Of a DNA stretch of 64,000 nt, positions 47,091-58,341 are shown one piece after another (within the stretch, counting starts at the first letter, position 1; each line of letters begins with the position of its first letter). The DNA comes from Isoperla grammatica. Lineage: Eukaryota > Arthropoda > Insecta > Plecoptera > Perlodidae. The stretch spans positions 31,109,489 through 31,173,488 of the forward strand of contig OX246747.1 in NCBI GenBank assembly GCA_945910005.1, read 5' to 3'. The notes below the pieces were generated by a model. That model saw only the letters and a list, made by a program, of their open reading frames with translations. It made no database searches and was not told the origin of the DNA. The translations under genes were made by a program, and so were the position numbers.

Positions 47091-47184
47091 CAAGGTCTAC
47101 TTGATCTCCGCCCAGCGGAGGCTCGTTGTACTCCCAAGTTGCGAGTTCGACGAGCCTCCGCTAGGCGGAGCTCAAGTAGACCTT
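47091..47184. mobile_element. Same CAAGGTC MITE family, internally deleted copy 3
   Basis: Both arms are kept but the interior is lost, leaving a hairpin of about 94 bp. Confidence 0.8.
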
Positions 47185-47945
47185 TTGGTTTTGATTTGCT
47201 ACAACCGGGACTCCGCCCCACACCCCATCAAACGTGCGAGAACGCCCTCTTATTAAAAGCGAGTTATGCGCCATTCGAGTCGTCATCAAAAACAGTCACC
47301 TCTGGCTCCAGAACGTAAACCAATGTCGGAAACTCAACCCCAGCAATGATTCGCGCCCACGTAATTCCCAACTCCAATCCAGCCAATCCACGCCCGCCAA
47401 AACTCTGGAACTCAATTTCCTGTTTGGAGTGAGCAAATTTTTTTTCCCACCACCGGTTCTGTTCGGTTCAGACGCAAGCGTACCCATCCATTAAAAACCC
47501 AATTACATTCAAGCAAGCAAGCGCGGAAGTGAAGAGTAACTTGTTCCTGCTAATTAGAAATTACTTTCTGTAAGAACCAAGGCCGGGGGAGGGAGTCCCA
47601 GAAGTAATTCAATTTTTCACCGTCGTCGTCGTAGGCGCGAGCGCCACTTTACGGTGCCGTCAAATGTTGTTCCTGTCGAGCTCTTTGGAAAACAAAATCG
47701 TGTTTCTTGCTTGCTTTTTAACCGATAAACTAATTATTTGTATTAAAATTTCTTGCGCTAGATTGAGTCTTAATAACTTGGGGAGGGGGGGGGGGGGGAT
47801 TTGGCAGGAGAGGGTGGAGGGCAAGTCTATAGTGTTTTGCAGGTTAACTTGTGGGTGGGGTGGGAGGGCGCACGTGTCTTCTATATTTGAAACAGGACCG
47901 TGGTTCCACTAGTGCCAATTTAAAAGAGCACGAGCACTTTAGAGA

Positions 47946-48275
47946 ACTCAAAACTAACATAGATAGCGCTGCTAAGCAACCTCCTTTCAGCGCAATTGAT
48001 GAATAATAACAATAAAACAACAATGAAAATTGACAGCTAAACCACTCGCTTTAGAAGTTTATTCTCTTGCCACCAGAATGCATCTAGTGTATTTTGAGTA
48101 GATGCATTCTGGTGGCAAGAAAATGAACTTCTAAAAAGAGTGGTTTAGCCGTCAATTTTCATTGTTATTAATTATTCATCAAAGGCGCTGAAAGCATGGA
48201 GTTGTATCTTATTATAAATCCATGCTGAAAAGAGGTTGCTTAGCAGCGCTATCTATACCTACGTTAGTTTTGAGT
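47946..48275. mobile_element. Palindromic MITE with central ATGCATCTAGTG hairpin
   Basis: CTCAAAACTAACATAGATAG and CTATCTATACCTACGTTAGT are imperfect inverted ends, and the centre TCTTGCCACCAGAATGCATC pairs with GATGCATTCTGGTGGCAAGA. A fragment of the centre recurs at 61506-61545. Confidence 0.8.
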
Positions 48276-49280
48276 CCGATGGTCTCTTTGACTTGATTCG
48301 ATAAGAGTAGGCTACGTGCCGGTAGTAGCTACCAGACTTCCCGTCCTCCTTGCCTCATCATCATTTACAAATCATCAGGCCATTTAATTTCAATAACATA
48401 AATAATAACAGATGCAGATTTATTCATTACAAGTTTGTTTTATGCTCAATAGCCATAAAGACCGACGGTTATTTCGGCGTGGAGAGCGCAGATCCTTTAG
48501 CCAATCACAGGCCGAGCTTTGAGTACCGTGCGTGCGGCGTCTCAAGCTGGTAACTGTTCAAACGTTTGACACCTGAACGCTTGATCGCGTGTCTGGTAGG
48601 TCTATCATATCATATCGTAGCGTTTGACTTCGCCTCCTAAATAAGACCCTACACAAGTCAGGCGATTCTGACTTTCAGTTCATAAGTAACTTATAGAAGA
48701 CAGAAATTCGTCTCATAAGTAATCTCGGATAACCTGCTATGAGACGACAGTCGTCAGCAGAGTGCGAATTGACGGGGGGATGGTGGGATTTCCCCTCCTC
48801 TGGTAATTTCATCCCTGGCTCTGTTTTACTGAAAGGTATCCCCGCCGGGGATGGCTAAATCCCCACTTCTGGATACCCATCTCATCTCATATCATATCAA
48901 GTGACTTTATCTCGTTACGTTCATAAATAATGCGTCAATTATTGTATTTTAATTTGTTGTTTTGTTTTGTTTTTTTTTTTAATTATCGTGTTTTGATTGT
49001 GTTTGTTGTGTGTTCTCCTTTGTTGTTTGTAAGTTTAAAACGTGTTCTGATCTAAATAGTGCCTTGTCTTTTAAGATAAGACTGATGGTATTCATAATCT
49101 GATCAACATTTTTATAAGTTGTATTTAATTAAACAATTTTCACAACTTGCCATTATCGACGTATAGGAAGAACGACGCTGCTTCATCGGAAAGTTGCGTG
49201 ATATTGCCACTATGAGCGCTTCATTCGTTTTCACTAGCGCACTCAGTGGCCACACTCGGTGACTATACACACCTTGTAGC

Positions 49281-49885
49281 GTTGAGTGAGTAATATAGGG
49301 TAGACGCCCCAAGCCATCGGCAGTTTGTCTACCGCCTTTTACTGCCCGACATACTTAAGTCGGGTAGTAGAAGTTCGCCAAGCGACGCGATGACGGAGCC
49401 TGATTGGTCGGCTACTTCACCGAAGATATACGAAGACAGCCGAAAACTCCGTCATCGCGTCGCTTGGCGAACTTCTACTACCCGACTAAAGTATGTTGGG
49501 CAGCATAAAGCGGTAGACAAACTGCCGATTGCGTTGCGACTCTACCCTTTTCATAGTTCCCACGTGACGTCACAGCGGCCATGATTGCGACACAAATGAT
49601 GAGGACCAATCCTAGATCATTGGCAAATACTATTCAAATACAATAAATAAGCCTAATTTAGAATTTGAAAATTAAACATTAGTAGTAAAAAACTTAAAAA
49701 TTATGACACATACCAATTTTATTTAAAAAAACACGCTGAATTTTAAAGAACTAAGAATTTCTATGTTGTACCACAACAGCCTTCAATTGTTTCTCCATGG
49801 CAACGTCAAAGTTTGATCACAAATGTGGCCGCCACGCGCAAATAAGTGACGTACGTGCAACCTATGAATATTACTCACTCAACGC
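49281..49885. mobile_element. Same MITE family, copy 2 (about 605 bp)
   Basis: It starts GTTGAGTGAGTAATATAGGG and ends ATATTACTCACTCAAC, a clean inverted pair. The inner hairpin and the CACGTGACGTCACAGCGGCC block match copy 1. C-D intron. Confidence 0.85.
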
Positions 49886-50488
49886 TTGTAGAATAGAGAG
49901 AACACTACGTCATGGACAAGTATACCTCACATAGTTATCAATTTACCCGCATGACGGCGTTACGATCGATCACGTCTAGAATATTAACACTCAGAAAAGA
50001 AGTCGAATATCAAAAGTAAAACCTAATATGTCAGGGGTTAGAGAGAGAGGGGGCAGGGGGGGAGGAGGGGTGGGGGTGTGAGATTGCCCAAGGCACTCCA
50101 TTAACAACGCTCCGCTACTTTCATATTTCACCTTACTCACTAATAAAATATCCTTCCTTCTACTCTCTTTGGCACGCGAATACAATTTCACGAATCATTT
50201 TTTATTTCATTTTCCAAAGCTCTTGAAAACGTTCCATTTCCAGAGAGATGTGCATTATTCACTTTCACTCGACGACGAAGGGAGATGCAAATCATTTGAA
50301 CTCGTCTAATCTAGGATTAAAGAATCATGCTCAGGCAGTCAGTCAGCCGAGGCGAAGAAAGCCAATTTCGAGTTAGGAGGGAAATTACCTAGGAAATGAA
50401 GTTTGTGCTGTTTCTGAAGGGGCAAACACAAGATGGTTATGTTGGCGCATCTTAATTCCAATCTGATACGGATAGAAACACAATTTAT

Positions 50489-50873
50489 CAAGGTCCTCTT
50501 GATCTCCGCCTAGCAGAGGCTCGTCGAACTCCCAAGTTAGGTTAGCAAGCAAGGGAATCAAAATCGCCATTTTGGGTCCGACTAAAAAAACAAAAAACTG
50601 TTATAATAATTAAATATCCGTTGTAGATCATGTAACACAATACTTAAAACACCTAAAAGAGAAATTTTGATAGAATATAATGATTGAAGATTATAAAATA
50701 TGATGATTTTTCCTTTTTAGGGGGTAATTCTATTTGACAGATCACTTCATTTGTTTTCTTTCACATTTCTCCCTTTTGAATAACATGTGATTTTTAACAT
50801 TGTGGAACGGACTGCGACGACCTAACTTGGGAGTTCGACGAGCCTCCGCTAGGCGGAGATCAAGAGGACCTTG
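50489..50873. mobile_element. Same CAAGGTC MITE family, copy 2
   Basis: CAAGGTCCTCTTGATCTCCG to CGGAGATCAAGAGGACCTTG, exact inverted ends, with the interior (AAATATCCGTTGTAGATCAT, ACATGTGATTTTTAACATTG) matching copy 1. C-D intron. Confidence 0.85.
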
Positions 50874-51040
50874 AAATTCATATAGTCGTTCCAAAGCAAC
50901 CTTGTGGATGCTGACGTCATAGATGAGTGAGGCATTAGCCAATCAAATGTCAGTATTGGAAAAAGCCAACCGTTGATTGGCTCCCAGTCACTCATTAATG
51001 AGGTCAGCATTCACAGGGTTGTTCTGGAACAAATGTGGAA

Positions 51041-51447
51041 GGGAACCGTATGACAGCAGCGCTGCGAGCATTCCTGTTCACACAAATGTCAGTATGCCCC
51101 TCATTTGACGCATACAATAATGATGTCGTGGAAATACAGATGGCTGTGGGACGGCTTAACCTTACCCGCGCGCGAAGAGTGTGGTATAGACTCTGTTATT
51201 CCATCAACCATTGTACTAGGTTTCACTTGTTTTTTGGATTCTTCAGCTGTATGTTATTTTAATAACATAACGCTTACTAAGAATTAAGTTTTAAGTGCTT
51301 AAGTATGTCATGTCTATAATCAAAATTACTGTAAATAGTGTATTAGGCATATCAGATTTGGAGCACTTAACTGAAGTTGAATAAGATATAATAGGTAAAC
51401 TGAACGTCATCGCTCACAGCGCCCTCTACCTGTTATACGGTCTCCCA
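51041..51447. mobile_element. Same GGGAGACC MITE family, copy 2 in opposite orientation
   Basis: The whole element is the reverse complement of 35038-35456 with scattered differences, for example GCGCTGCGAGCATTCCTG against CAGGAACGCTCACAGCGC. C-D intron, just downstream of the exon C copies. Confidence 0.85.
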
Positions 51448-51503
51448 TACCGCCCTTGCATGCACGCTGTTGCATAAAAAGCAACAGATTTCAAGGACAT
51501 GCA

Positions 51504-51767
51504 CCTACCCCATCTGTTCATGTTGACCTTCAGGATGGCGGTGGAGTGTATCTTGTGTGGCCCGGTGCTGACTTCACACTTGTATATATAGCTGCCTTGT
51601 CTCTGCATCTAGTTGTACTGTTACAAGGTCATGTACCTACCCCATCTGTTCATGTTGACCTTCAGGATAGCGGTGGAGTGTATCTTGTGTGGCCCGGTGC
51701 TGGCTTCACACTTGTATATATAGCTGCCTTGTCTCTGCATCTAGTTGTACTGTTACAAGGTCATGTA
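51504..51767 (-). repeat. Two extra 132 bp copies of the exon C 3' end, donor and intron start
   Basis: The string CCTACCCCATCTGTTC recurs at 51504, 51636 and 51768, giving a unit of exactly 132 bp (44 codons). Each extra copy holds the KCE(A/V)STGPHKIHSTAILKV segment and an intact GTAGGT donor. The 5' half of the exon is absent and replaced by intron-like sequence with a stop in frame. No good polypyrimidine tract or acceptor precedes the extra copies, so they are probably intronic. The plus strand is open through all three copies by chance. Confidence 0.9.
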
Positions 51768-51772
51768 CCTAC

Positions 51773-51917
51773 CCCATCTGTTCATGTTGACCTTCAGGAT
51801 AGCGGTGGAGTGTATTTTGTGCGGCCCGGTGCTGGCTTCACACTTATAGAACCCAGTGTCGTGGGTATCCAAGTGACTGATGCGGAGTCTGGACCCCGTG
51901 AAGTTTGGGCTGCCAGG
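51773..51917 (-). CDS. ROR: ROR exon C: second half of Ig domain
   Basis: 145 bp, phase 0 in and phase 1 out, acceptor TCTTTCCAG and donor GTAGGT. It encodes PGSPNFTGSRLRISHLDTHD and then TGFYKCEAS, the classic D-x-G-x-Y-x-C end of an Ig domain, matching the second Ig cysteine of ROR proteins. One N-glycosylation sequon (NFT) is present. The last 76 bp plus 56 bp of intron are repeated twice more downstream at exactly 132 bp spacing. Confidence 0.93.
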
Positions 51918-51964
51918 CTGGAAAGAGACGCAACATTGTATTATTTTATGACTGAATAAATAAA

Positions 51965-52060
51965 AATAAATTCACATTTAGAGTCTACCTGCACTCAGTA
52001 ACGAAACTGATTTGCAGTGGGGGACTTTAATTTAGAGCGACTGCAGGCTCCGAACACCAA
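51965..52060. repeat. Dispersed repeat with AAAT end, partial copy 3
   Basis: TTCACATTTAGAGTCTACCT through TTTAATTTAGAGCGACTG to GGCTCCGAACACC matches the left third of the other two copies. It starts about 50 bp upstream of the exon C acceptor. Confidence 0.75.
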
Positions 52061-52693
52061 AACGCTTTATGTGACGCGTTGATAAGCGAGCGCGTCCATA
52101 TCTACGAACTTTCTGGCGAAAAGTTTTCAAAGCTAATTGTGGGTTTTCAACAATTAACAACAATACTAGAATGCGCATTTGCAAACATTTTTCTAACTTC
52201 CATAGCTATTATACTTCCTGACATTGTTGAATGTCGTGCAAAGTGCGTTGCAAAGATTTTAAGTTCTATTTCATACAGTGTTTTAAACGCGGTCCGCAAC
52301 CGTTGCTAACAAGTTTTTTTGCGTTTTCTTCCAATCGGTGAACATTTATTTTTGAAAACGCTACCAACTATAAAATATTAATTTCACTAACACATTTGGT
52401 GTTCCCGTTCCTATTGAGATCATTTTCAATTGGCAGTACAAGAAACACCCTCATATTAATGAAAGATTTCGATGAAAATAAACATAGATGATAAATTTAG
52501 AGAAATGAAGACGAAACTCTATATGTACGACATATGAGTTGTCGACATTGCGATTGATTTCATTATCCTGGATAAGCATTGTAATTATAATTGTAACGAA
52601 TTCCTACGTAAAAGTAAGAGTACTGGCAAACAAGGGGAAATAATCGAGCCCCCTTTTCAACCAAATCTACTCTCCATTCTACTTTTATGGCAC

Positions 52694-52984
52694 CGTTGAG
52701 TGAGTAATATAGGGTAGAGTCGCAACGCAATCGGCAGTTTGTCTACCGCCTTATGCTGCCCAACATACTTTAGTCGGGTAGTAGAAGTTCGCCAAGCGAC
52801 GCGATGACGGAGTTTTAGGCTGTCTTCGTATATCATCGGTGAAGTACCCGACCAATCAGGTTCCGTCATCGCGTCGCTTGGCGAACTTCTACTACCGGAC
52901 TAAAGTATGTTGGGCAGCATAAGGCGGTAGACAAACTGCCGATTGCGTTGCGACTCTACCCTATATTACTCACTTAACGATGGC
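52694..52984. mobile_element. Same MITE family, short copy 3 (about 290 bp)
   Basis: Only the inner hairpin half is present: CGTTGAGTGAGTAATATAGGG to CCTATATTACTCACTTAACG, inverted relative to the other copies. The CACGTGACGTCA half is absent. B-C intron. Confidence 0.85.
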
Positions 52985-53089
52985 ACTCGGCAACTGTTCT
53001 TGAAATTTTAAACATCCACCATCTTCTATGTAGATTAAACGCCACTATCGCTACTTCTGTGGCAAAATGGTACCGAAGTTACCCCGTAC

Positions 53090-55650
53090 CCCGTGTGTAC
53101 TACCGTATCCTGGATGGGGGAGGCTCCCTCCCCTCTCTCCCCCCTCCCTCTCACCTGGGGGTCGTATCTCCTGACCACCACCCTCCCCTTCTCCTCCAGG
53201 ATGGGCGCCTCGTTCTTGTACCACCGTATCCTGGATGGGGGAGGTTCCCCCTCCCCTCTCCCCCCACCCTCTCACCTGGGGGTCGTATCTCCTGACCACC
53301 ACCCTCCCCTTCTCCTCCAGAATGGGCGCCTCGTCCTTGTACCACCGTATCCTGAATGCTCCCCCTCATCTCTCCCCCTCCCTCTCACCTGAGGGTCGTA
53401 TCTCCTGACCACCACCCTCCCCTTCTCCTCCAGGATGGGCGCCTCGTCCTTGTACCACCGTATCCTGGATGCTCCCCCTCCTCTCTCCCCCCTCCCTCTC
53501 ACCTGGGGGTCGTATCTCCTGACCACCACCCTCCCCTTCTCCTCTAGGATGGGCGCCTCGTTCTTGTACCACCGTATCCTGGATGCTCCCCCTCCCCTCT
53601 CCCCCCTCCCTCTCACCTGGGGGTAGTATCTCCTGACCACCACCCTCCCCTTCTCCTCCAGAATGGGCGCCTCGTCCTTGTACCACCGTATCCTGAATGC
53701 TCCCCCTCATCTCTCCCCCTCCCTCTCACCTGAGGGTCGTATCTCCTGACCACCACCCTCCCCTTCTCCTCCAGGATGGGCGCCTCGTCCTTGTACCACC
53801 GTATCCTGGATGCTCCCCCTCCTCTCTCCCCCCTCCCTCTCACCTGGGGGTCGTATCTCCTGACCACCACCCTCCCCTTCTCCTCCAGGATGGGCGCCTC
53901 GTCCTTGTACCACCGTATCCTGGATGCTCCCCCTCCTCTCTCCCCCCTCCCTCTCACCTGGGGGTCGTATCTCCTGACCACCACCCTCCCCTTCTCCTCC
54001 AGGATGGGCGCCTCGTCCTTGTACCACCGTATCCTGGATGCTCCCCCTCCTCTCTCCCCCCACCCTCTCACCTGAGGGTCGTATCTCCTGACCACCACCC
54101 TCCCCTTCTCCTCCATGATGGGTGCCTCGTTCTTGTACCACCGTATCCTGGATGGGGGAGGCTCCCCCTCCCCTCTTCCCCCTCCCTCTCACCTGGGGGT
54201 CGTATCTCCTGACCACCACCCTCCCCTTCTCCTCCATGATGGGCGCCTCGTTGTTGTACCACCGTATCCTGGATGGGGGAGGCTCCCCCTCCCCTCTCCC
54301 CCCACCCTCTCACCTGGGGGTCGTATCTCCTGACCACCACCCTCCCCTTCTCCTCCAGGATGGGCGCCTCGTTCTTGTACCACCGTATCCTGGATGGGGG
54401 AGGCTCCCCCTCCCCTCTCCCCCCACCCTCTCACCTGGGGGTCGTATCTCCTGACGACCACCCTCCCCTTCTCCTCCAGGATGGGCGCCTCGTTCTTGTA
54501 CCACCGTATCCTGGATGGGGGAGGCCCCCCCTCCCCTCTCCCCCCACCCTCTCACCTGGGGGTCGTATCTCCTGACCACCACCCTCCCCTTCTCCTCCAG
54601 GATGGGCGCCTCGTTCTTGTACCACCGTATCCTGGATGGGGGAGGCCCCCCCTCCCCTCTCCCCCCACCCTCTCACCTGGGGGTCGTATCTCCTGACCAC
54701 CACCCTCCCCTTCTCCTCCAGGATGGGCGCCTCGTTCTTGTACCACCGTATCCTGGATGAGGGAGGCCCCCCTCCCCTCTCCCCCCTCCCTCTCACCTGG
54801 GGGTCGTATCTCCTGACCACCACCCTCCCCTTCTCCTCCAGGATGGGCGCCTCACTTCTGTACCACCGTATCCTGGATGGGGGAGGCTCCCCCTCCCCTC
54901 CCCCCCCACCCTCTCACCTGGGGGTCGTATCTCCTGACCACCACCCTCCCCTTCTCCTCCAGGATGGGCGCCTCGTTCTTGTACCATCGTATCCTGGATG
55001 GGGGAGGCTCCCCCCCCTCTCCCCCCCCCCTCTCACCTGGGGGTCGTATCTCCTGACCACCACCCTCCCCTTCTCCTCCAGGATGGGCGCCTCGTTCTTG
55101 TACCACCGTATCCTGGATGGGGGAGGCTCCCCCTCCCCCTCTCCCCCCACCCTCTCACCTGGGGGTCGTATCTCCTGACCACCACCCTCCCCTTCTCCTC
55201 CAGAATGGGCGCTTCGTTCTTGTACCACCGTAACCTGGATGAGGGAGGCTCCCCCCCTCTCCCCCCTCCCTCTCACCTGGGGGTCGTATCTCCTGACCAC
55301 CACCCTCCCCTTCTCCTCCATGATGGGCGCCTCGTTCTTGTACCATCGTATCCTGGACGGGGGAGGCTCCCCCTCATCTCTCCCCCCTCCCTCTCACCTG
55401 GGGGTCGTATCTCCTGACCACCACCCTCCCCTTCTCCTCCAAGATGGGCGCCTCGTTCTTGTACCATCGTATCCTGGATGGGGGAGGCTCCCCCCCCCTC
55501 TCCCCCCCCCCCTCTCACCTGGGGGTCGTATCTCCTGACCACCACCCTCCCCTTCTCCTCCAGGATGGGCGCCTCGTTCTTGTACCACCGTATCCTGGAT
55601 GGGGGAGGCCCCCCCCCCTCTCACCCCCCCCTCTCCCCCCACCCTCTCAC
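53090..55650 (-). repeat. Tandem array of partial Ig exon B copies (21 beyond the true exon)
   Basis: The sequence GTCGTATCTCCTGAC recurs at 53161, 53282, 53395, 53509, 53623 (one change), 53736, 53850, 53964, 54078, 54199, 54320, 54441, 54562, 54683, 54803, 54924, 55043, 55165, 55283, 55404, 55525 and, in the true exon, 55657. Units come in two size classes: 113-114 bp in the middle of the array and 118-122 bp elsewhere. Each unit holds the 3' part of exon B (RIRWYKN/DEAPILEEKG through RRYDPQ), an intact GT donor and G-rich intron. A three-unit block is duplicated at 341 bp spacing (53323-53460 against 53664-53801). The minus-strand frame stays open through runs of 114 bp units, so long ORFs appear on both strands. 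The array lies in the intron after exon B. Confidence 0.95.
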
Positions 55651-55826
55651 CTGGGGGTCGTATCTCCTGACCACCACCCTCCCCTTCTCCTCCATGATGG
55701 GCGCCTCATTCTTGTACCACCGTATCCTGGATGGGGGAGGTTCCCCCTTGACCTCGCAGCGCAGTTTGATGTTGTCTCCCGTCTCCTTGGTCACGTTGGC
55801 CAGGGACTTGACGAAGCGCCACGTGT
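55651..55826 (-). CDS. ROR: ROR exon B: first half of Ig domain
   Basis: 176 bp, phase 1 in and phase 0 out, acceptor TTCTTCGCAG and donor CCCAG/GTGAGAGG. It encodes the first Ig cysteine (KLRCEVKGEPPPS) and the conserved tryptophan strand (RIRWYKNEAP), ending VVVRRYDPQ. The wording closely follows the Ig domain of ROR1/ROR2. The 3' part of this exon, its donor and some intron have been amplified into a 22-copy tandem array directly downstream. I take this copy as genuine because only it carries the upstream half of the domain and an acceptor in phase with exon A. Confidence 0.93.
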
Positions 55827-55887
55827 CTGCGAAGAAATCCAAACAACTCGGTGAGAAATACACTTCGAGACTCCGGCGAAGATGGTT

Positions 55888-56030
55888 GTTCACAAGATCG
55901 GTAAAACAGTTTAGTGTCACTGCTGTTTTACCGATCTTCGGGCGCAATGCAGAGTCGATTTATTTATGGTTGCTATGGAGTTTGTTCTTATGAAAAATAG
56001 CATGTGTAATAAAACAATTCCATAGCAACA
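55888..56030. repeat. Two short inverted repeats beside the exon B acceptor
   Basis: AAGATCGGTAAAACAG pairs with CTGTTTTACCGATCTT (55892-55938), and GGTTGCTATGGAGTTTGTTC pairs with CCATAGCAACAAATTC (55967-56034). They are probably remnants of small elements. Confidence 0.7.
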
Positions 56031-56225
56031 AATTCTGTACTTAACTTGACACTTGACTTCACCTATCATTGAGTTTGTAGGAATGTAGGGCTTACCAAAC
56101 CACAGCCCGTTGATTACTCAGATTTTCGATTTCGAGGTGCAATCTCGAGATATAATTAAAACATGACAATTTGCTGCGGTTTTTGACGTAAACGTACCCA
56201 TCGTTCTTAATGTATGTATTGTATA

Positions 56226-56924
56226 GGTCTCTCACAGCAAGAAGTAAGACAGTATCAGAACCGCCCACATTTAGTTTCCAACTTAACAAGCGCGAATCAC
56301 TGACGTTATTCCCGATTATCTAGTACAATTCGGTTGCGGTAAGTTTTTTGACGGTAACATGCAAGAAAACTTGGAAGCAGGTTTCCGTCAAAAAACTTAA
56401 CGCAACCAAATTGTACTATAGATAATCGGGAAAAACGTTAGTGATTCGCACTTGTTAAGAGCGTTCGGCAGTAAGAGTTTTACAGATGCATTGGCCGTCA
56501 ACTAATTACTCTTAAACTAATAGTAAGATTATTATAAATATTTACCTACTTGTAGAGGGATGTTTGTAGAGGGATGTCATATCTATGAATAGTATTAAGT
56601 ACATTTGTCACCAACCTATTCAAAAATAATGTACCCATTTTCAAACAGATTCTCCGTATTATTTCGCCAAACGTTTTCGACGAAAGTAATTTATTTGCAT
56701 AATGCAAACAAAATAAGTATATTATTTTTGAGCAGGCTTGTCACAAATGTACTTAATACCATGCGTAGATATGACATCCCTCTGCAAGTAGGTAAATTTT
56801 CATAATAATCCTTTTATTTGTTTAAGAGAAATTAGTTCACTAAAAACATCAAAACTACTTCCGAACGCTATTGTGGGCGGTCCTGACTCGCCTTACACTA
56901 TCTTACTTCTTGGTGTGAGAGACC
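56226..56924. mobile_element. Same MITE family, copy 2, split by a nested MITE
   Basis: Same termini and arms as 17146-17448, but the right arm is interrupted at about 56460 by a 410 bp element. It lies in the A-B intron, 9 bp from the donor of exon A. Confidence 0.85.
56460..56869. mobile_element. Nested MITE inside the 56.2-56.9 kb MITE
   Basis: Ends AGCGTTCGGCAGTAAGAGTTT and AACTACTTCCGAACGCT are inverted. Further inside, TAGAGGGATGTCATATCTA pairs with TAGATATGACATCCCTCT. No coding sequence is present. Confidence 0.8.
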
Positions 56925-56932
56925 TTTAGTAC

Positions 56933-57097
56933 CTGTGTTGTCCGCGGGCGGCGTGGTGATGAGGTCTCCCGTGTCGGTGGTGTTCACGTCCGCGTCCTCG
57001 TAGGTGTCGCTGTAGTCGTCGAAGGGGAGGAAGTCATCTATGTTGGGGGCGGGGTCGCTGCTGTCCTTGGTGTCGGTGCTGCCGCCTTGCGTCCAAA
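56933..57097 (-). CDS. ROR: ROR exon A: acidic N-terminal extracellular linker
   Basis: 165 bp, starting and ending in phase 1, acceptor TTGTTACAG and donor GTACTA. It encodes about 55 residues rich in Asp, Thr and Pro (for example DDFLPFDDYSDTYEDAD) and no cysteines, as expected for the low-complexity segment before the Ig domain of ROR receptors. The start codon and signal peptide must be on an upstream exon. A partial copy of the 5' part of this exon, with its acceptor, lies 117 bp upstream (57151-57214). Confidence 0.85.
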
Positions 57098-57150
57098 CTG
57101 TAACAACATAACGACAACATCACAACATGACAACAACATTACTGTCAAGG

Positions 57151-57214
57151 TCGTCTATGTTGGGGGCGGGGTCACTGCTGTCTTTGGTGTCGGTGCTGCC
57201 ACCTTGCGTCCAAA
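57151..57214 (-). repeat. Partial copy of ROR exon A with its acceptor
   Basis: The acceptor and first 64 bp of exon A (WTQGGSTDTKDSSDPAPNID) are repeated 117 bp upstream of the true exon with three or four silent-type differences. The flank CATGACAACA..TTACTGTCAAGG also recurs. The copy runs into intron without a donor, so it probably cannot serve as an exon on its own. Confidence 0.85.
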
Positions 57215-57271
57215 CTGTAACAACACAACTATTATAAGTCCATGATTACAACATGACAACATTATTACTGT

Positions 57272-57316
57272 CAAGGTCTGCTTGATCTCTGCCTAGCGGA
57301 GATCAAGTAGACCTTG
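57272..57316. mobile_element. Same CAAGGTC MITE family, minimal copy 4
   Basis: CAAGGTCTGCTTGATCTCTG joins directly to GCGGAGATCAAGTAGACCTTG, leaving only a short stem-loop just upstream of the exon A partial copy. Confidence 0.7.
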
Positions 57317-58142
57317 CATTACTGTTTAATTTTTGGCCGCCCACATGATTTTTGCCAAGGGTGGGCAATGAAAATTGAAAATCATGTGTATCATATTCAC
57401 GTATTATGTATAATTTTTTGCAATAATGCATTGTTTTGTAACGTTACAAAACGGAATCTAATTTAATATATGTGTTCATGTATTATTCTACGGCTATAAT
57501 ATAACAATAAACAATTTATTTAGAACATTCACAAATTTACATACTTGTGCCTGCGGTCTTTCAACTAGCTATTAAAGTATCCGCTAACTTGTTTTCACAA
57601 TGTGATGGCAACCACCAATCAGAAGCTTTGAAATCAAGTCAGCTGACACTCAAAATATTTCGTTGCTCTCATAAGACCGGTTCACTAACTTTTTAACTCC
57701 GATTAACCGGTAAGCGGAGATTCCCTATTACGAACAAACATGGCGACTCTAATGCATTTTGAATGTAAGGTTTATCAAAACCATTGTTTCCAAACCGAGC
57801 TTACTTTAATTGGAGCTTTAAAAAGTTGGTGAATTTGGACCTTATAGACTAACGATTAAGGTTTAAGAGAGTTGAAGCATAGGATTTTACATACTAGCGT
57901 ACCGTACCAATGACTATTTAAAGTCGGCGATCTTACATACTATAGCGTAAAAGCGTACGTATCAATGAATAATTAAAGTCCGCGCACACTTATCCGTCAC
58001 GAAGCGCGGCGAATGGAAGGAAGTTTTTCCGATCGAATGAAATACATGTATAATATGTCAATGCGACCCCGCGCACACTTGTCGGAAACGATGCGACCAT
58101 CGTCGGCCGACGACGGGTCTGTTCGCCGCGCTTCGCGACGGG
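57317..58142. other. Upstream of the first ROR exon seen, no gene recognised
   Basis: Unique-looking AT-rich DNA. 57950-58140 is richer in CpG (CGTCGGCCGACGACGGG). No start codon followed by a signal peptide and a phase-1 donor was found on the minus strand. Confidence 0.5.
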
Positions 58143-58309
58143 TATAGTTGTCCCAAGACTACCTTACACATGCTTTCGTCACGGGCGACTGATTCGTAGC
58201 CAATCAGCGATCGGTATTGGCGCTGGTGTGTCTCGAGCGGTTAGCTGGTTGGCTACGACTGCCCCGGATGTGACGAAAGCAGCTGTAGAGTAATCTTGGG
58301 TCCAGTATA
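58143..58309. mobile_element. Same TATAGT MITE family, copy 2 (reverse orientation)
   Basis: TATAGTTGTCCCAAGACTAC to TAATCTTGGGTCCAGTATA, the reverse complement layout of copy 1. Confidence 0.8.
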
Positions 58310-58341
58310 CGTGCGCGAACCTTTACAATTCATTCTGCGGG

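Noticed and set aside
51456..51959. 167-residue plus-strand ORF with three repeats
   Set aside because: It is antisense to exon C and its two 132 bp copies; the minus strand encodes the Ig domain end.
53059..55993. Many plus- and minus-strand ORFs of 60-180 residues rich in Pro, Gly and Arg
   Set aside because: They are readings of the partial Ig exon array in all frames. Only 55651-55826 has an acceptor and phase-compatible neighbours.
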